Positions 42,621 through 50,682 of a stretch of 64,000 nucleotides of DNA are shown in pieces. This stretch comes from Pseudomonas mangiferae (GTDB lineage Bacteria; Pseudomonadota; Gammaproteobacteria; Pseudomonadales; Pseudomonadaceae): NCBI RefSeq assembly GCF_007109405.1, contig NZ_VJOY01000001.1, forward strand, positions 186,001 to 250,000. The letters run 5' to 3'. The first letter of the stretch is position 1, and each line of letters starts with the position of its first letter. The position numbers were made by a program, and so were the translations under genes. Below the pieces are notes generated by a model. That model ran no database searches. It had not been told where the DNA came from and was given only the letters and a program-made list of their open reading frames with translations.

Positions 42621-43922
42621 ATGTTCGAATGGTACAAAACGGGTTCGTCCCAGGAACGCAAGACGTTCTGGGCCTGCTTCTCCGGATGGGCGCTGGATAC
42701 CTACGACGCCCAGATGTTCAGCTTCCTGCTGCCAGCGCTGATGGCCGTGTGGCAGATTTCCAAGGGCGAGGCCGGGGTGCTGGGCACCGCCGCGCTGCTA
42801 TCCGCCTCCCTGGGCGGCTGGATCGCCGGCATCCTCAGCGACCGCTACGGTCGCGTGCGCATCCTGATCTTCACCATCTGCTGGTTCACCGCCTTCGGCG
42901 TGCTGGCCGGCTTCACCAACTCCTTCCACCAGATGCTGGTGGTGCGCACCCTGCAGGGCCTCGGCTTCGGCGGCGAGTGGGCAGTAGGCGCGGCGCTGAT
43001 GGCGGAGATCGTGCGGCCGCAGCACCGGGGCAAGGCCCTGGGCTTCGTGCAGAGCGGCTTCTCCCTGGGCTGGGCCCTGGCCGCGGTGGTCATGACCGGC
43101 CTGCTGACCTGGCTGCCCCAGGAGCTGGCCTGGCGCGTGGCGTTCTGGGTCGGTGTGATCCCGGCGGGCTTCGTGCTGTTCATCCGCCGCCACGTGAAGG
43201 ACCCGGAAATCTACAAGAAGGCCACTGCCCAGGCCGAGGAGAAAGCCTCGATCCTCTCCGCCTTCCGTCCCGCGGTCGTCCGCCTGACCCTGCTGGGTGC
43301 GCTGCTGGTGACCGGCCTGCAGGCCGCCGCCTACACCATCATGGCCTGGCTGCCGACCCTGATGACCCAGGAGCGCGGGCTGAAGCCCGGCCCGGTGGTG
43401 GTGACCATGCTGATCATGTGCGCGGGCGCCTTCGTCGGCTTCGTGATCACCGCCTGGCTGGCGGACCGCTATGGCCGCCGTCCGGCCCTGCTGCTGTTCA
43501 GCATCGGCGCCTGGATCTTCACCGTCATCTACATGCTGGTGCCGATGAACTCCACCCTGCTGATGCTCATGGCGTTCCCGGTCGGGGCCTTCGCCACCGG
43601 TATCTTCGCGGTGCTCGGGCCATTCCTCAGCGAACTGTTCCCGACCCACGTGCGCACCACCTGCATGGGCTTCTCCTACAACCTGGGCAAGTCCCTGGGG
43701 GCGCTGTCCATCGCCGGCGTCGGCGTGCTCTCCGAGCGCATCGGCCTGGCCCAGTCCATCGGCACCTTCTGCCTGGTGGCCTACGCGCTGTCGGTGACCG
43801 CCGTGCTGCTGCTGCCGGAGACCCGCGGCGTGCGCCTGGAAGACGTGGACGCCAAGGTACTGAACGACCATGACGAAGCGGACCTGCCGCCCCATGCGCG
43901 GTTGTCCGAAGGCAAGATCTGA
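42621..43922 (+). CDS. AAHS-type MFS transporter
   Basis: The ATG at 42621 gives 433 residues with about 12 membrane segments. FWACFSGWALDTYDAQMFSFLLP is helix 1 with the D-x-Y-D signature of aromatic acid:H+ symporters, SDRYGRVRI and ADRYGRRPA are the two cytoplasmic loop motifs, and LGFGGEWAVGAAL is helix 4. It probably imports the acid degraded by the surrounding LysR-controlled genes. A muconolactone-isomerase-like gene follows 15 bp later in the same operon. Confidence 0.92.
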   Translation: MFEWYKTGSSQERKTFWACFSGWALDTYDAQMFSFLLPALMAVWQISKGEAGVLGTAALLSASLGGWIAGILSDRYGRVRILIFTICWFTAFGVLAGFTNSFHQMLVVRTLQGLGFGGEWAVGAALMAEIVRPQHRGKALGFVQSGFSLGWALAAVVMTGLLTWLPQELAWRVAFWVGVIPAGFVLFIRRHVKDPEIYKKATAQAEEKASILSAFRPAVVRLTLLGALLVTGLQAAAYTIMAWLPTLMTQERGLKPGPVVVTMLIMCAGAFVGFVITAWLADRYGRRPALLLFSIGAWIFTVIYMLVPMNSTLLMLMAFPVGAFATGIFAVLGPFLSELFPTHVRTTCMGFSYNLGKSLGALSIAGVGVLSERIGLAQSIGTFCLVAYALSVTAVLLLPETRGVRLEDVDAKVLNDHDEADLPPHARLSEGKI

Positions 43923-43937
43923 AGAGAGGAGAGCGCC

Positions 43938-44216
43938 ATGCTGTACTGCGTGAAGATGGACGTGAACATCCCCCGCGACCTGGACCCGGAACGGGTCGAG
44001 ACGATCAAGGCCGCGGAGAAGAAGCGCGCCATCGAAATCCAGGAATCCGGCAAGTGGCCGCACCTGTGGCGGGTGGTGGGGGAGTACGCCAACATCAGCG
44101 TGTTCGACGTGTCCGGCAACGACGAGCTCCACGAGCTGCTGTCCAGCCTGCCGCTGTTCCCCTACATGAAGATCCAGGTCACCCCGCTGGCGAAACACCC
44201 GTCCTCCATCGCCTGA
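43938..44216 (+). CDS. muconolactone delta-isomerase-like protein
   Basis: This 92-residue protein has the CatC family signature: MLYCVKMDVNIPRDLDPER, KKRAIEIQESGKWPHLWRVVGEYANISVFDV and LSSLPLFPYMKIQVTPLAKHPS. The active-site Glu/His/Tyr/Ser region of muconolactone isomerase appears conserved. CatC shifts the double bond of muconolactone in the beta-ketoadipate pathway. No catA or catB gene is present here, so this member probably isomerises a related lactone or enol formed in the surrounding pathway. Confidence 0.9.
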   Translation: MLYCVKMDVNIPRDLDPERVETIKAAEKKRAIEIQESGKWPHLWRVVGEYANISVFDVSGNDELHELLSSLPLFPYMKIQVTPLAKHPSSIA

Positions 44217-44224
44217 CCCGATTC

Positions 44225-44252
44225 GGCCGCCGCCCGGCGGCCGTTCCTTTTT
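44225..44252 (+). terminator. intrinsic terminator after isomerase gene
   Basis: GGCCGCC (44225-44231) pairs with GGCGGCC (44236-44242) around a 4-base loop and is followed by GTTCCTTTTTCC. The CoA-hydrolase gene at 44315 is therefore partly insulated. Confidence 0.75.
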
Positions 44253-44314
44253 CCTTCGATCCCCGGCGAGGGCCTGGCGCCCGCGTCGGCCCTGCCGTGG
44301 ACGAGCGTACCGCC

Positions 44315-45568
44315 ATGCCCCAGCTACTCGATGCCCAGAATCCCGACCTCGGCGGTCTGATCCGCCCGGGGGACACCGTGCTCTGGGGCCAGGCCAACGC
44401 CGAGCCGCTGCCCCTGACCCGGGCGCTGATGGCGCAGCGGGCGCGCTTCGAGCGCATCCGCGTGATGCTGGGGATCAACCATAGCGACACCTGCCGGCCG
44501 GAACACGCCGACCACGTGGGCTTCCTCGCCTACTGCGGCGCCGGCGCCAACCGCGAGCTGGTCCGGGCCGGGGTGCTGGACATCCTGCCGTGCCACTATT
44601 CGCAGCTGCCCGGCCTGATGCGCAGCCGGGCGCTGCCCATCGACGTGCTGCTGCTGCAGCTGTCGCCTCCCGACGAGCAGGGGCGCCTGAGCCTCAGCCT
44701 GGCCCACGAGTACCTGCTGCCGGCCCTGGACAGCGCCCGGGTGGTGATCGCCGAGGTGAACCGCCAGGCCCCCTGGGTGCAGGGGGAACGCTACCTGACC
44801 CTGGATGACCTGGACGCCGTGCTCTACAGCGACCGGCCGCCCCTGGAGAGCGCCGTGGCGGAGCCGCGACCCGCCGACCGCCTGATCGCCGGGCACATCG
44901 CCGGGCTGATCGAGGACGGCGCCACCCTGCAGCTGGGCATCGGCGCCATTCCCGACGCGGTGCTGGGGGCGCTCACCGACCGCCGCGACCTGGGCATCCA
45001 CTCCGGCAGCCTCGGCGACGGGGTCGCCCAACTGATGCAGCGCGGCGTGGTGACCAACCGCCTGAAGCCGGTGGACCGCGGCCTCACCGTGGGCGGCGTG
45101 CTGCTGGGCAGCCAGGCGCTGCACGCGTTCGCCCACCGCAACCCGGCCATCAGCCTGCGCTCCACCCGCTACACCCACGACCCGGACGTGCTGGCCAGCC
45201 TGGAGCGCTTCGTCGCCATCAACTCCGCGGTGGAGGTGGACCTCACCGGGCAGATCAACTCCGAAGTGGCCGGCGGGCGCTACATCGGCGCGGTGGGCGG
45301 CGCCCTGGACTTCCTGCGCGGCGCGGGGCGCTCCCGGGGTGGGCTGCCCATCGTCGCACTGCCGGCACGGGCCGGTACCAACGACCGCATCGTCGCCCGG
45401 CTCGGCGGGCCGGTGACCGTGCCGCGCAGCGACGCGGGGCTGGTCGTCACCGAGTACGGGGTCGCCGACCTGCGCGGCCTGTCGCTGAAACAGCGGGTGC
45501 AGCGGATGCTGGACATCGCCCACCCGGACAGCCGCGCCCACCTGGAAGCGGCCTTCGCCGCGGGCTGA
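44315..45568 (+). CDS. acetyl-CoA hydrolase/transferase family protein
   Basis: The ATG at 44315 gives 417 residues, slightly shorter than 4-hydroxybutyrate CoA-transferases. IRPGDTVLWGQANAEPLPLTRAL is the N-terminal CoA-transferase domain. The C-terminal domain has LQLGIGAIPDAVLGALTDRRDLGIHSGSLGDG, INSEVAGGRYIGAVGGALDFLRGA and VVTEYGVADLRGLS, with a candidate catalytic glutamate. It would move or release CoA on short acids. It is separated by a terminator from the isomerase gene, so it may have its own promoter. It could supply the CoA-transferase missing from the CitE-type cluster. Confidence 0.87.
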   Translation: MPQLLDAQNPDLGGLIRPGDTVLWGQANAEPLPLTRALMAQRARFERIRVMLGINHSDTCRPEHADHVGFLAYCGAGANRELVRAGVLDILPCHYSQLPGLMRSRALPIDVLLLQLSPPDEQGRLSLSLAHEYLLPALDSARVVIAEVNRQAPWVQGERYLTLDDLDAVLYSDRPPLESAVAEPRPADRLIAGHIAGLIEDGATLQLGIGAIPDAVLGALTDRRDLGIHSGSLGDGVAQLMQRGVVTNRLKPVDRGLTVGGVLLGSQALHAFAHRNPAISLRSTRYTHDPDVLASLERFVAINSAVEVDLTGQINSEVAGGRYIGAVGGALDFLRGAGRSRGGLPIVALPARAGTNDRIVARLGGPVTVPRSDAGLVVTEYGVADLRGLSLKQRVQRMLDIAHPDSRAHLEAAFAAG

Positions 45569-46304
45569 GGGCCCTGCGGCGTCTTCCGGGGTGGGCGTAC
45601 CGCCAGCCCCTTCGCTTGCCACACGCCGGCTGGTGGCCGACCTGCCTGAATGATGCGGATTTGCCGGTGGACTCTCGGTCGAGGCTTTTCAAGACGTGGG
45701 CGATCGATAGGGAGATCGCCGCCTGCAGGTGCCCCCTTGCTGTGCCCGCTGGGCATCGTGCGCCGCCCCCTGGATGGGCAGCGCCCGGGTTTTCTCGGCG
45801 GATCGCATCCGCAAAGCGAACTGGCGCGCCTGCCGGGACGCCATCGCCGCCCCCGCTGGAGGCGGGTCGCCTCGTCCGAGCGCCTCCAGGTGCTCACCCA
45901 GCCCGGGGACGGACATCCGTAGGCGACTCCGTCTACCGGTTCACCCCCCAACGCCACCCGGCGGTGATCGCCTGCCGGGTGTTCGCGCGGGACGGCCCCA
46001 CCCGCATCGCCAGCAGTGGCCATTTCGCCGGCGACCGAGCCGCCTACGCGGCCTGGCTCGACCTGTATCGTGCCCGGGGCCGGCACACCCACGCGGCCAT
46101 CGCCGCGGTGGACCCCTGAGCCCGCCAGTGGACCCGCTGGCGCACAAATGAGCGGTGCCGTGGGCGCTTGCGCCCGGGCGCGCCCGGGTCGATGGAGCGG
46201 CCCTGTGCGCCGTGCTATGTTGCACGCCTGTATTCGTCCGGGTCCGCTCCGGACCTATCCTTTCCAACGCACCGCTCCCGGTCGTTGCCTTTTTTCGAGG
46301 ACGA
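45569..46304 (+). other. 736-bp region without an intact gene
   Basis: No complete gene is recognised. A frame ending at 46119 reads GDSVYRFTPQRHPAVIACR and later GRHTHAAIAAVDP, which looks like the end of a lost protein, but its upstream part is arginine- and proline-rich shadow-like sequence. The last 100 bp must hold the promoter for the stressosome operon. No clear -10/-35 pair was found. A CGAGGACGA site precedes the first start codon. Confidence 0.4.
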
Positions 46305-47153
46305 ATGATGCCTGCATCGGCACTGGCTGAACTGCTGAAGACCTATGAGAGCGAACTGCTGGAGGAATGGATCGGCGCCCAGCGCGCCGCCGGCCTTCGC
46401 AGCGACCTGATCGACCTGGACACGGTGGTATCCAACTCCCGGGAACTGCTCAAGCTGCTGGCGGTGGCGGCGGAGCAGGGCATCGACGACCTGGGCGCCC
46501 GCCACTGGGAGCCGGTGCGCGGCATGCTGGAGCGCCTGTCCCGGGCCCAGAGCCGCCAGGGCTTCAGCCCCTCGGAAACCGCCACCTTCGTGTTTTCCCT
46601 CAAGGAACCGCTGTTCGCCAAGATCCAGCAGCACTGCGGCGCCGCGTCCCTGAACGAGATCTGGAACGCTACCCGGCTGCTGGACCGCCTGGGCCTGTAC
46701 AGCATGGAGCACTTCATGGCGGGCCGGGAAACCGTGATCCGCGAGCAGCAGGAAAGCATGCTGGAGCTGTCCACCCCGGTGGTGGAACTGTGGAAGGGCG
46801 TGCTGGCGGTCCCGCTGATCGGCTCCCTGGACAGCAACCGCACCCAGGTGGTGATGGAAGCGCTGCTGCAGAAGATCGTCGAGACCGAGTCGGAAATCGC
46901 CATCATCGACATCACCGGCGTGCCCACCGTGGACACCATGGTGGCGCAGCACCTGCTGAAGACCGTCACCGCCGCCAAGCTGATGGGCGCCAAGTGCATC
47001 ATCAGTGGCATTCGCCCGCAGATCGCCGCCACCATCGTGCACCTGGGGGTGGAGCTGGGCGACGTGATCACCAAATCCTCCCTGGCCGATGCCTTCGTCG
47101 TTGCGCTCCGCGAGCTCGACGTGCGCCTGGTATCGCGCCCGGTTCTTCGCTGA
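46305..47153 (+). CDS. rsbR: RsbR-like stressosome scaffold protein
   Basis: Starting at 46305 (tandem ATG), it is 282 residues long. The N-terminal half is a helical sensory domain (LLKTYESELLEEWIGAQ, SPSETATFVFSLKEPLF). The linker is followed by a C-terminal STAS domain (about 165-278) containing IIDITGVPTVDTMVAQHLLK and GAKCIISGIRPQIAATIV, the RsbR hallmarks. Candidate phosphosites are T204, T211 and S234. Together with RsbS it should build the stressosome core that holds RsbT until stress. It is the first gene of a six-gene run with overlapping or closely spaced ends. Confidence 0.9.
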   Translation: MMPASALAELLKTYESELLEEWIGAQRAAGLRSDLIDLDTVVSNSRELLKLLAVAAEQGIDDLGARHWEPVRGMLERLSRAQSRQGFSPSETATFVFSLKEPLFAKIQQHCGAASLNEIWNATRLLDRLGLYSMEHFMAGRETVIREQQESMLELSTPVVELWKGVLAVPLIGSLDSNRTQVVMEALLQKIVETESEIAIIDITGVPTVDTMVAQHLLKTVTAAKLMGAKCIISGIRPQIAATIVHLGVELGDVITKSSLADAFVVALRELDVRLVSRPVLR

Positions 47154-47165
47154 GGAGGCCGCGCC

Positions 47166-47588
47166 ATGGTGGAACGCATCCCGATCCTGAAGATGGGCAA
47201 TTTCCTCCTGCTGTCGATCCAGGTGGACATGCATGACCAACTGGCCCTCGACCTGCAGGAAGACCTGACCGCGCAAATCGTCAAGCACCGCTCCCGGGGC
47301 GTGCTGATCGACATCTCCGCCCTGGAGATCGTCGACTCCTTCATCGGCCGGATGCTCTCCCACATCGCCCAGGTGTCGCGCATCCTCGACGCCAAGGTGA
47401 TCGTGGTGGGCATGCAGCCGGCGGTGGCCATCACCCTGGTGGAACTGGGGCTGTCCCTCGAAGGTATCGCTACGGCGCTGAACGTCGAGAAGGGCATGCG
47501 CCGCCTGGAAAAGATGGTGGACGACGACATGATTCTGGAGCCAGAAAGTGGGGAAGCGAGAGACATTTCCGTTGAAGCAGGAGACTGA
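47166..47588 (+). CDS. rsbS: RsbS-like STAS protein of the stressosome
   Basis: This 140-residue single-domain STAS protein reads RIPILKMGNFLLLSIQVDMHD, then VLIDISALEIVDSFIGRML and GMQPAVAITLVELG. S58 in the VDSF block sits where RsbS of Bacillus is phosphorylated by RsbT. A C-terminal extension of about 25 residues is acidic. The gene starts 12 bp after rsbR and overlaps rsbT by 41 bp, so expression is tightly linked. Its role is to sequester RsbT. Confidence 0.92.
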   Translation: MVERIPILKMGNFLLLSIQVDMHDQLALDLQEDLTAQIVKHRSRGVLIDISALEIVDSFIGRMLSHIAQVSRILDAKVIVVGMQPAVAITLVELGLSLEGIATALNVEKGMRRLEKMVDDDMILEPESGEARDISVEAGD

Positions 47589-47946
47589 CATCGTCCTCAT
47601 CCGCCAACGGGTCCGCAAATATGCCGAAGAGGCGAAGCTAGGCATCGTGTCGCAGACCAAGATCGTCACCGCCGCCAGCGAGATCGCCCGTAACGCCCTG
47701 ATCTACGGCGGGGGCGGCGAGTGCGTGGTGGAGGCGTGCAGCCGAGATGGCCGCAGTGCGGTGTACCTGTGCATCTCCGACAGCGGCGCCGGCATCGCCG
47801 ACATCGACCGGGCGATGGTGGACGGCTACACCTCCGGCAGCGGCCTGGGTCTTGGCTTGAGCGGCGCCAAGCGGCTGGTGGACGCCTTCGCCATCGACAG
47901 CGCGCCCGGCCAGGGCACCCGCGTCGAACTGTGGAAGTGGCGATGA
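47548..47946 (+). CDS. rsbT: RsbT-like serine/threonine kinase (anti-sigma ATPase family)
   Basis: A GTG start at 47548 gives 132 residues. The Bergerat ATP-binding fold is evident: N-box ASEIARNALIYG, G1-box ISDSGAGIADID, and G2-box SGSGLGLGLSGAKRLVD. In Bacillus RsbT phosphorylates RsbR and RsbS, is released and then activates a downstream partner. The long overlap with rsbS and 4-bp overlap with the next gene imply coupled synthesis. No sigma factor gene is seen nearby, so its target is probably one of the kinases or the phosphatase downstream. Confidence 0.92.
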   Translation: MGKRETFPLKQETDIVLIRQRVRKYAEEAKLGIVSQTKIVTAASEIARNALIYGGGGECVVEACSRDGRSAVYLCISDSGAGIADIDRAMVDGYTSGSGLGLGLSGAKRLVDAFAIDSAPGQGTRVELWKWR

Positions 47947-48923
47947 CCGACGTGCGTTACGTCGGCCTGGTGCTGCCGGTCTCCGACGAGGCCCACGTGG
48001 ACGGCGCGCGCCGCGCGGTGATGCGCGAGGCGCAGCGCCTGACCCAGGACGAGACGCTGCTGGGGCGGATCGCCCTGGTGGTGCAGGAAGCGGCCCGCAA
48101 CCTGGTGGTGCACGCCGGCCATGGCGAGCTGTACGTCAGCTACGACACCCAGGCGTTCGACATCCTCGCGGTGGACAGCGGCCCGGGCATGACCAACGTC
48201 GCCCAGTGCCTGTCCGACCATTACTCCACCCGCGGCACCATGGGCGCCGGGCTGGGGGCCATCCGGCGGCTGTCCGATCAGTTCGACATCCATTCCCTGC
48301 CGGGCAAGGGCACCGTGGTGTTCGCCCGTTTCCTGCTGCGGCCGGCCGCGCCGATGCCACTGGTGTCCGCCGCCGTCTGCACGGTGTACCCGGGGGAAGA
48401 GGTCTGCGGCGACGCCTGGGCGGTGAAGGGCAACCGCGCGATGCTCTGCGACGGCCTCGGCCACGGGGTCTCCGCGCACCTGGTGAGCGACCGCGCGCGG
48501 CAGCTGTTCCTCGCCCACGAGCCGGATCTGCCCCTGACCCAACTGATGGAGCAAGTGCACCGCGCCCTGGGCAGCACCCGGGGCGGCGCCATGGCGGTGG
48601 CCGAAGTGCTGCCCGAGGCGCGCCAGCTGAATTTCTGCGGCATCGGCAACATCGCCGGGCTGCTGGTGGCAGACCGCTCCCGGGGGCTGGTTTCGAACAA
48701 CGGCACCATCGGTTACAAGGCCGGTCGAATCCAGTCGTACTCCTACCCCTGGGATGAATCCTCCTTGTTGATCATGAGTTCCGATGGCATCACCAGCCGC
48801 TGCACGCCGGAGGGTTACCCCGGCCTGCTCAGCCGGCACCCGGCAGTGATCGCGGCCGTCCTGCACCGCGACTACAAGCGTCTGACCGACGACGCGACGC
48901 TGCTGGTGCTGAAACATGCCTGA
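47943..48923 (+). CDS. HATPase-PP2C fusion phosphatase (RsbX-like)
   Basis: The ATG at 47943 gives 326 residues. Residues 1-130 form an RsbT/RsbW-like ATPase: N-box VVQEAARNLVVHAG, G1 AVDSGPGMTNV, G2 TMGAGLGAIRRLSD. Residues 135-326 form a SpoIIE/RsbX-type PP2C phosphatase with metal-site motifs AMLCDGLGHG, MSSDGITSR and TDDATLLVL. Bacillus RsbX resets the stressosome by dephosphorylating RsbR and RsbS. Here the phosphatase carries an extra kinase-type domain, so it might both sense nucleotide state and reset. It overlaps the neighbours by 4 and 8 bp. Confidence 0.9.
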   Translation: MTDVRYVGLVLPVSDEAHVDGARRAVMREAQRLTQDETLLGRIALVVQEAARNLVVHAGHGELYVSYDTQAFDILAVDSGPGMTNVAQCLSDHYSTRGTMGAGLGAIRRLSDQFDIHSLPGKGTVVFARFLLRPAAPMPLVSAAVCTVYPGEEVCGDAWAVKGNRAMLCDGLGHGVSAHLVSDRARQLFLAHEPDLPLTQLMEQVHRALGSTRGGAMAVAEVLPEARQLNFCGIGNIAGLLVADRSRGLVSNNGTIGYKAGRIQSYSYPWDESSLLIMSSDGITSRCTPEGYPGLLSRHPAVIAAVLHRDYKRLTDDATLLVLKHA

Positions 48924-50682
48924 ACGCTCCCTGCTATCCAGCCTCAGCATCACCACCGAGATCGACGTCGTCCGCTGCCGCCAGCAGGCCAAGCGGATCG
49001 CCGAGTGGATCGGCCTGGGCAACGTGGAGCAGATCCGCATCGCCACCAGCGTCTCGGAACTGGCCCGCAACATCTACCAGTACGCCGCCCAGGGCCGCTT
49101 CGACTTCTACCTCACCCGCAACGCCCGGGGCGAGCTGGACAGCCTGCAGTTCGAGGCCCTGGACCAGGGCAAGGGCATCGAGGCGCTGCAGGCGATCCTC
49201 GACGGCACCTACGTGTCGCCCACCGGCATGGGCATCGGCCTGCGGGGCGCCCAGCGGCTGATGGATGACTTCACCATCGAGACTTCGTCCCGCGGCACGC
49301 GCATCGTCGCCGCCAAGCACTTCCCGCCGCGGCCGTTTCCCAGCAGCGCCGAGCGGGCGCGCTTCCAGGCCGAGCACCACGAGAAGGAGCCGCTGGACCC
49401 CTACACGGCCATGCGCGCCCAGCACGAGGACCTGCTGGTGGCCAGCGACGAGCTGCGGCGCAAGCAGCACGAGCTGGAAGGCACCAACCTGGAGCTGGAG
49501 AACACCAACAAGGGCGTGGTGGCGCTGTACTCGGAACTGGAGAAGGCGTCCCAGGAACTGAAGGAAGCCAGCGAGGCGAAGAGCCGCTTCTTCTCCAACA
49601 TGACCCACGAATTCCGCACCCCCATCAACATCATCGAGAACATCTCCAAGCTGTTGCTGACCGGGGTGGACGGCTCCCTCAACGACGAGCAGACCAAGCA
49701 GGTGCGTTTCATCAGCGACGCCGCCAGCGAACTGTCGATCCTGGTCAACGAGCTGCTGGAACTGGCCGAGGTGCAGTCCGGGCGCATGACCATCGCGGTG
49801 GAGCCCTTCAGCCTGCTGGCGTTCATGGCCAAGCTGGAGGCGTTCACCTCGGCGCTGTCTCTGCGCTACCCCCAGGTGAGCTACCGCATCGACCTGCCGG
49901 CCGAGGACATCGTCCTGCACTCGGACCAGAACCGGCTGTTCCAGATCCTGCGCAACCTGATCTCCAACGCCTTCAAGTACACCCCCCAGGGCAGCGTGCG
50001 GGTGAAGTGCTACCACACCGGGGAAGACGCCCTGGAGTTCATGGTGGCGGACACCGGCATCGGCATCTCCGAGGACAACCAGCGGCGGGTGTTCGACGAG
50101 TTCTACCGGATCAAGACTTCGGGCCTCAAGCACATCGAGGGCACCGGCCTGGGGCTGTCCCTGGCGCAGAAGATCGCCACCCTGCTCAAGGGCCAGCTGG
50201 ACCTGAGCAGCCAGGAAGGCGCGGGCAGCAAATTCTACGTGCGGCTGCCGATCCAGTACGCGGGTGGTCACGAGGGCGACGACCAGGCGCTGGACCTGTC
50301 GGGCACCACCATCCTGCTGATCGACGACAGCGATGCCGATCGCTACATCATCAGCAAGGCCCTGGCCGCCTTCGACCCGGTGCTGATCGAGGCGGAGAGC
50401 GCCAAGGCCAGCATGGACAAGCTCAATGCCATCCGCCCGGACATTATCTTCCTGGACCTCGACCTCCCCGATATCAGCGGCGAAGACCTGCTGGAAAGCA
50501 TGGACTGGAGCATGCACCGGCGCGTGCTGGTGAACACCGCCAAGCAATTGAGCGAAGCGGACCGCGCCCGGCTGGCGCCGTTCTGCCACGGGGTTCTGCA
50601 CAAGTCCGAACCCGACTATGTCGAACAGCTGTTGCGGCAGGTGAAAAGCTTGTCGGGGAGTCTCAAGCATGACCGATCGTAA
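48916..50682 (+). CDS. hybrid histidine kinase with N-terminal RsbT-like ATPase domain
   Basis: The 588-residue protein has four parts. Residues 10-135 form an anti-sigma-type ATPase (SVSELARNIYQYA, ALDQGKGIEAL, PTGMGIGLRGAQRLMD), and residues 165-222 a coiled coil. HisKA follows with H231 in FSNMTHEFRTPIN, then HATPase (NLISNAFKYTP, VADTGIGIS, GTGLGLSLAQKI). The C-terminal receiver-like domain begins TTILLIDDSDADR, with D514 in FLDLDLPDISG. No membrane segment is visible, so it is cytoplasmic and probably receives the stressosome signal by protein contact. It ends by overlapping the next gene by 14 bp. Confidence 0.9.
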   Translation: MPERSLLSSLSITTEIDVVRCRQQAKRIAEWIGLGNVEQIRIATSVSELARNIYQYAAQGRFDFYLTRNARGELDSLQFEALDQGKGIEALQAILDGTYVSPTGMGIGLRGAQRLMDDFTIETSSRGTRIVAAKHFPPRPFPSSAERARFQAEHHEKEPLDPYTAMRAQHEDLLVASDELRRKQHELEGTNLELENTNKGVVALYSELEKASQELKEASEAKSRFFSNMTHEFRTPINIIENISKLLLTGVDGSLNDEQTKQVRFISDAASELSILVNELLELAEVQSGRMTIAVEPFSLLAFMAKLEAFTSALSLRYPQVSYRIDLPAEDIVLHSDQNRLFQILRNLISNAFKYTPQGSVRVKCYHTGEDALEFMVADTGIGISEDNQRRVFDEFYRIKTSGLKHIEGTGLGLSLAQKIATLLKGQLDLSSQEGAGSKFYVRLPIQYAGGHEGDDQALDLSGTTILLIDDSDADRYIISKALAAFDPVLIEAESAKASMDKLNAIRPDIIFLDLDLPDISGEDLLESMDWSMHRRVLVNTAKQLSEADRARLAPFCHGVLHKSEPDYVEQLLRQVKSLSGSLKHDRS

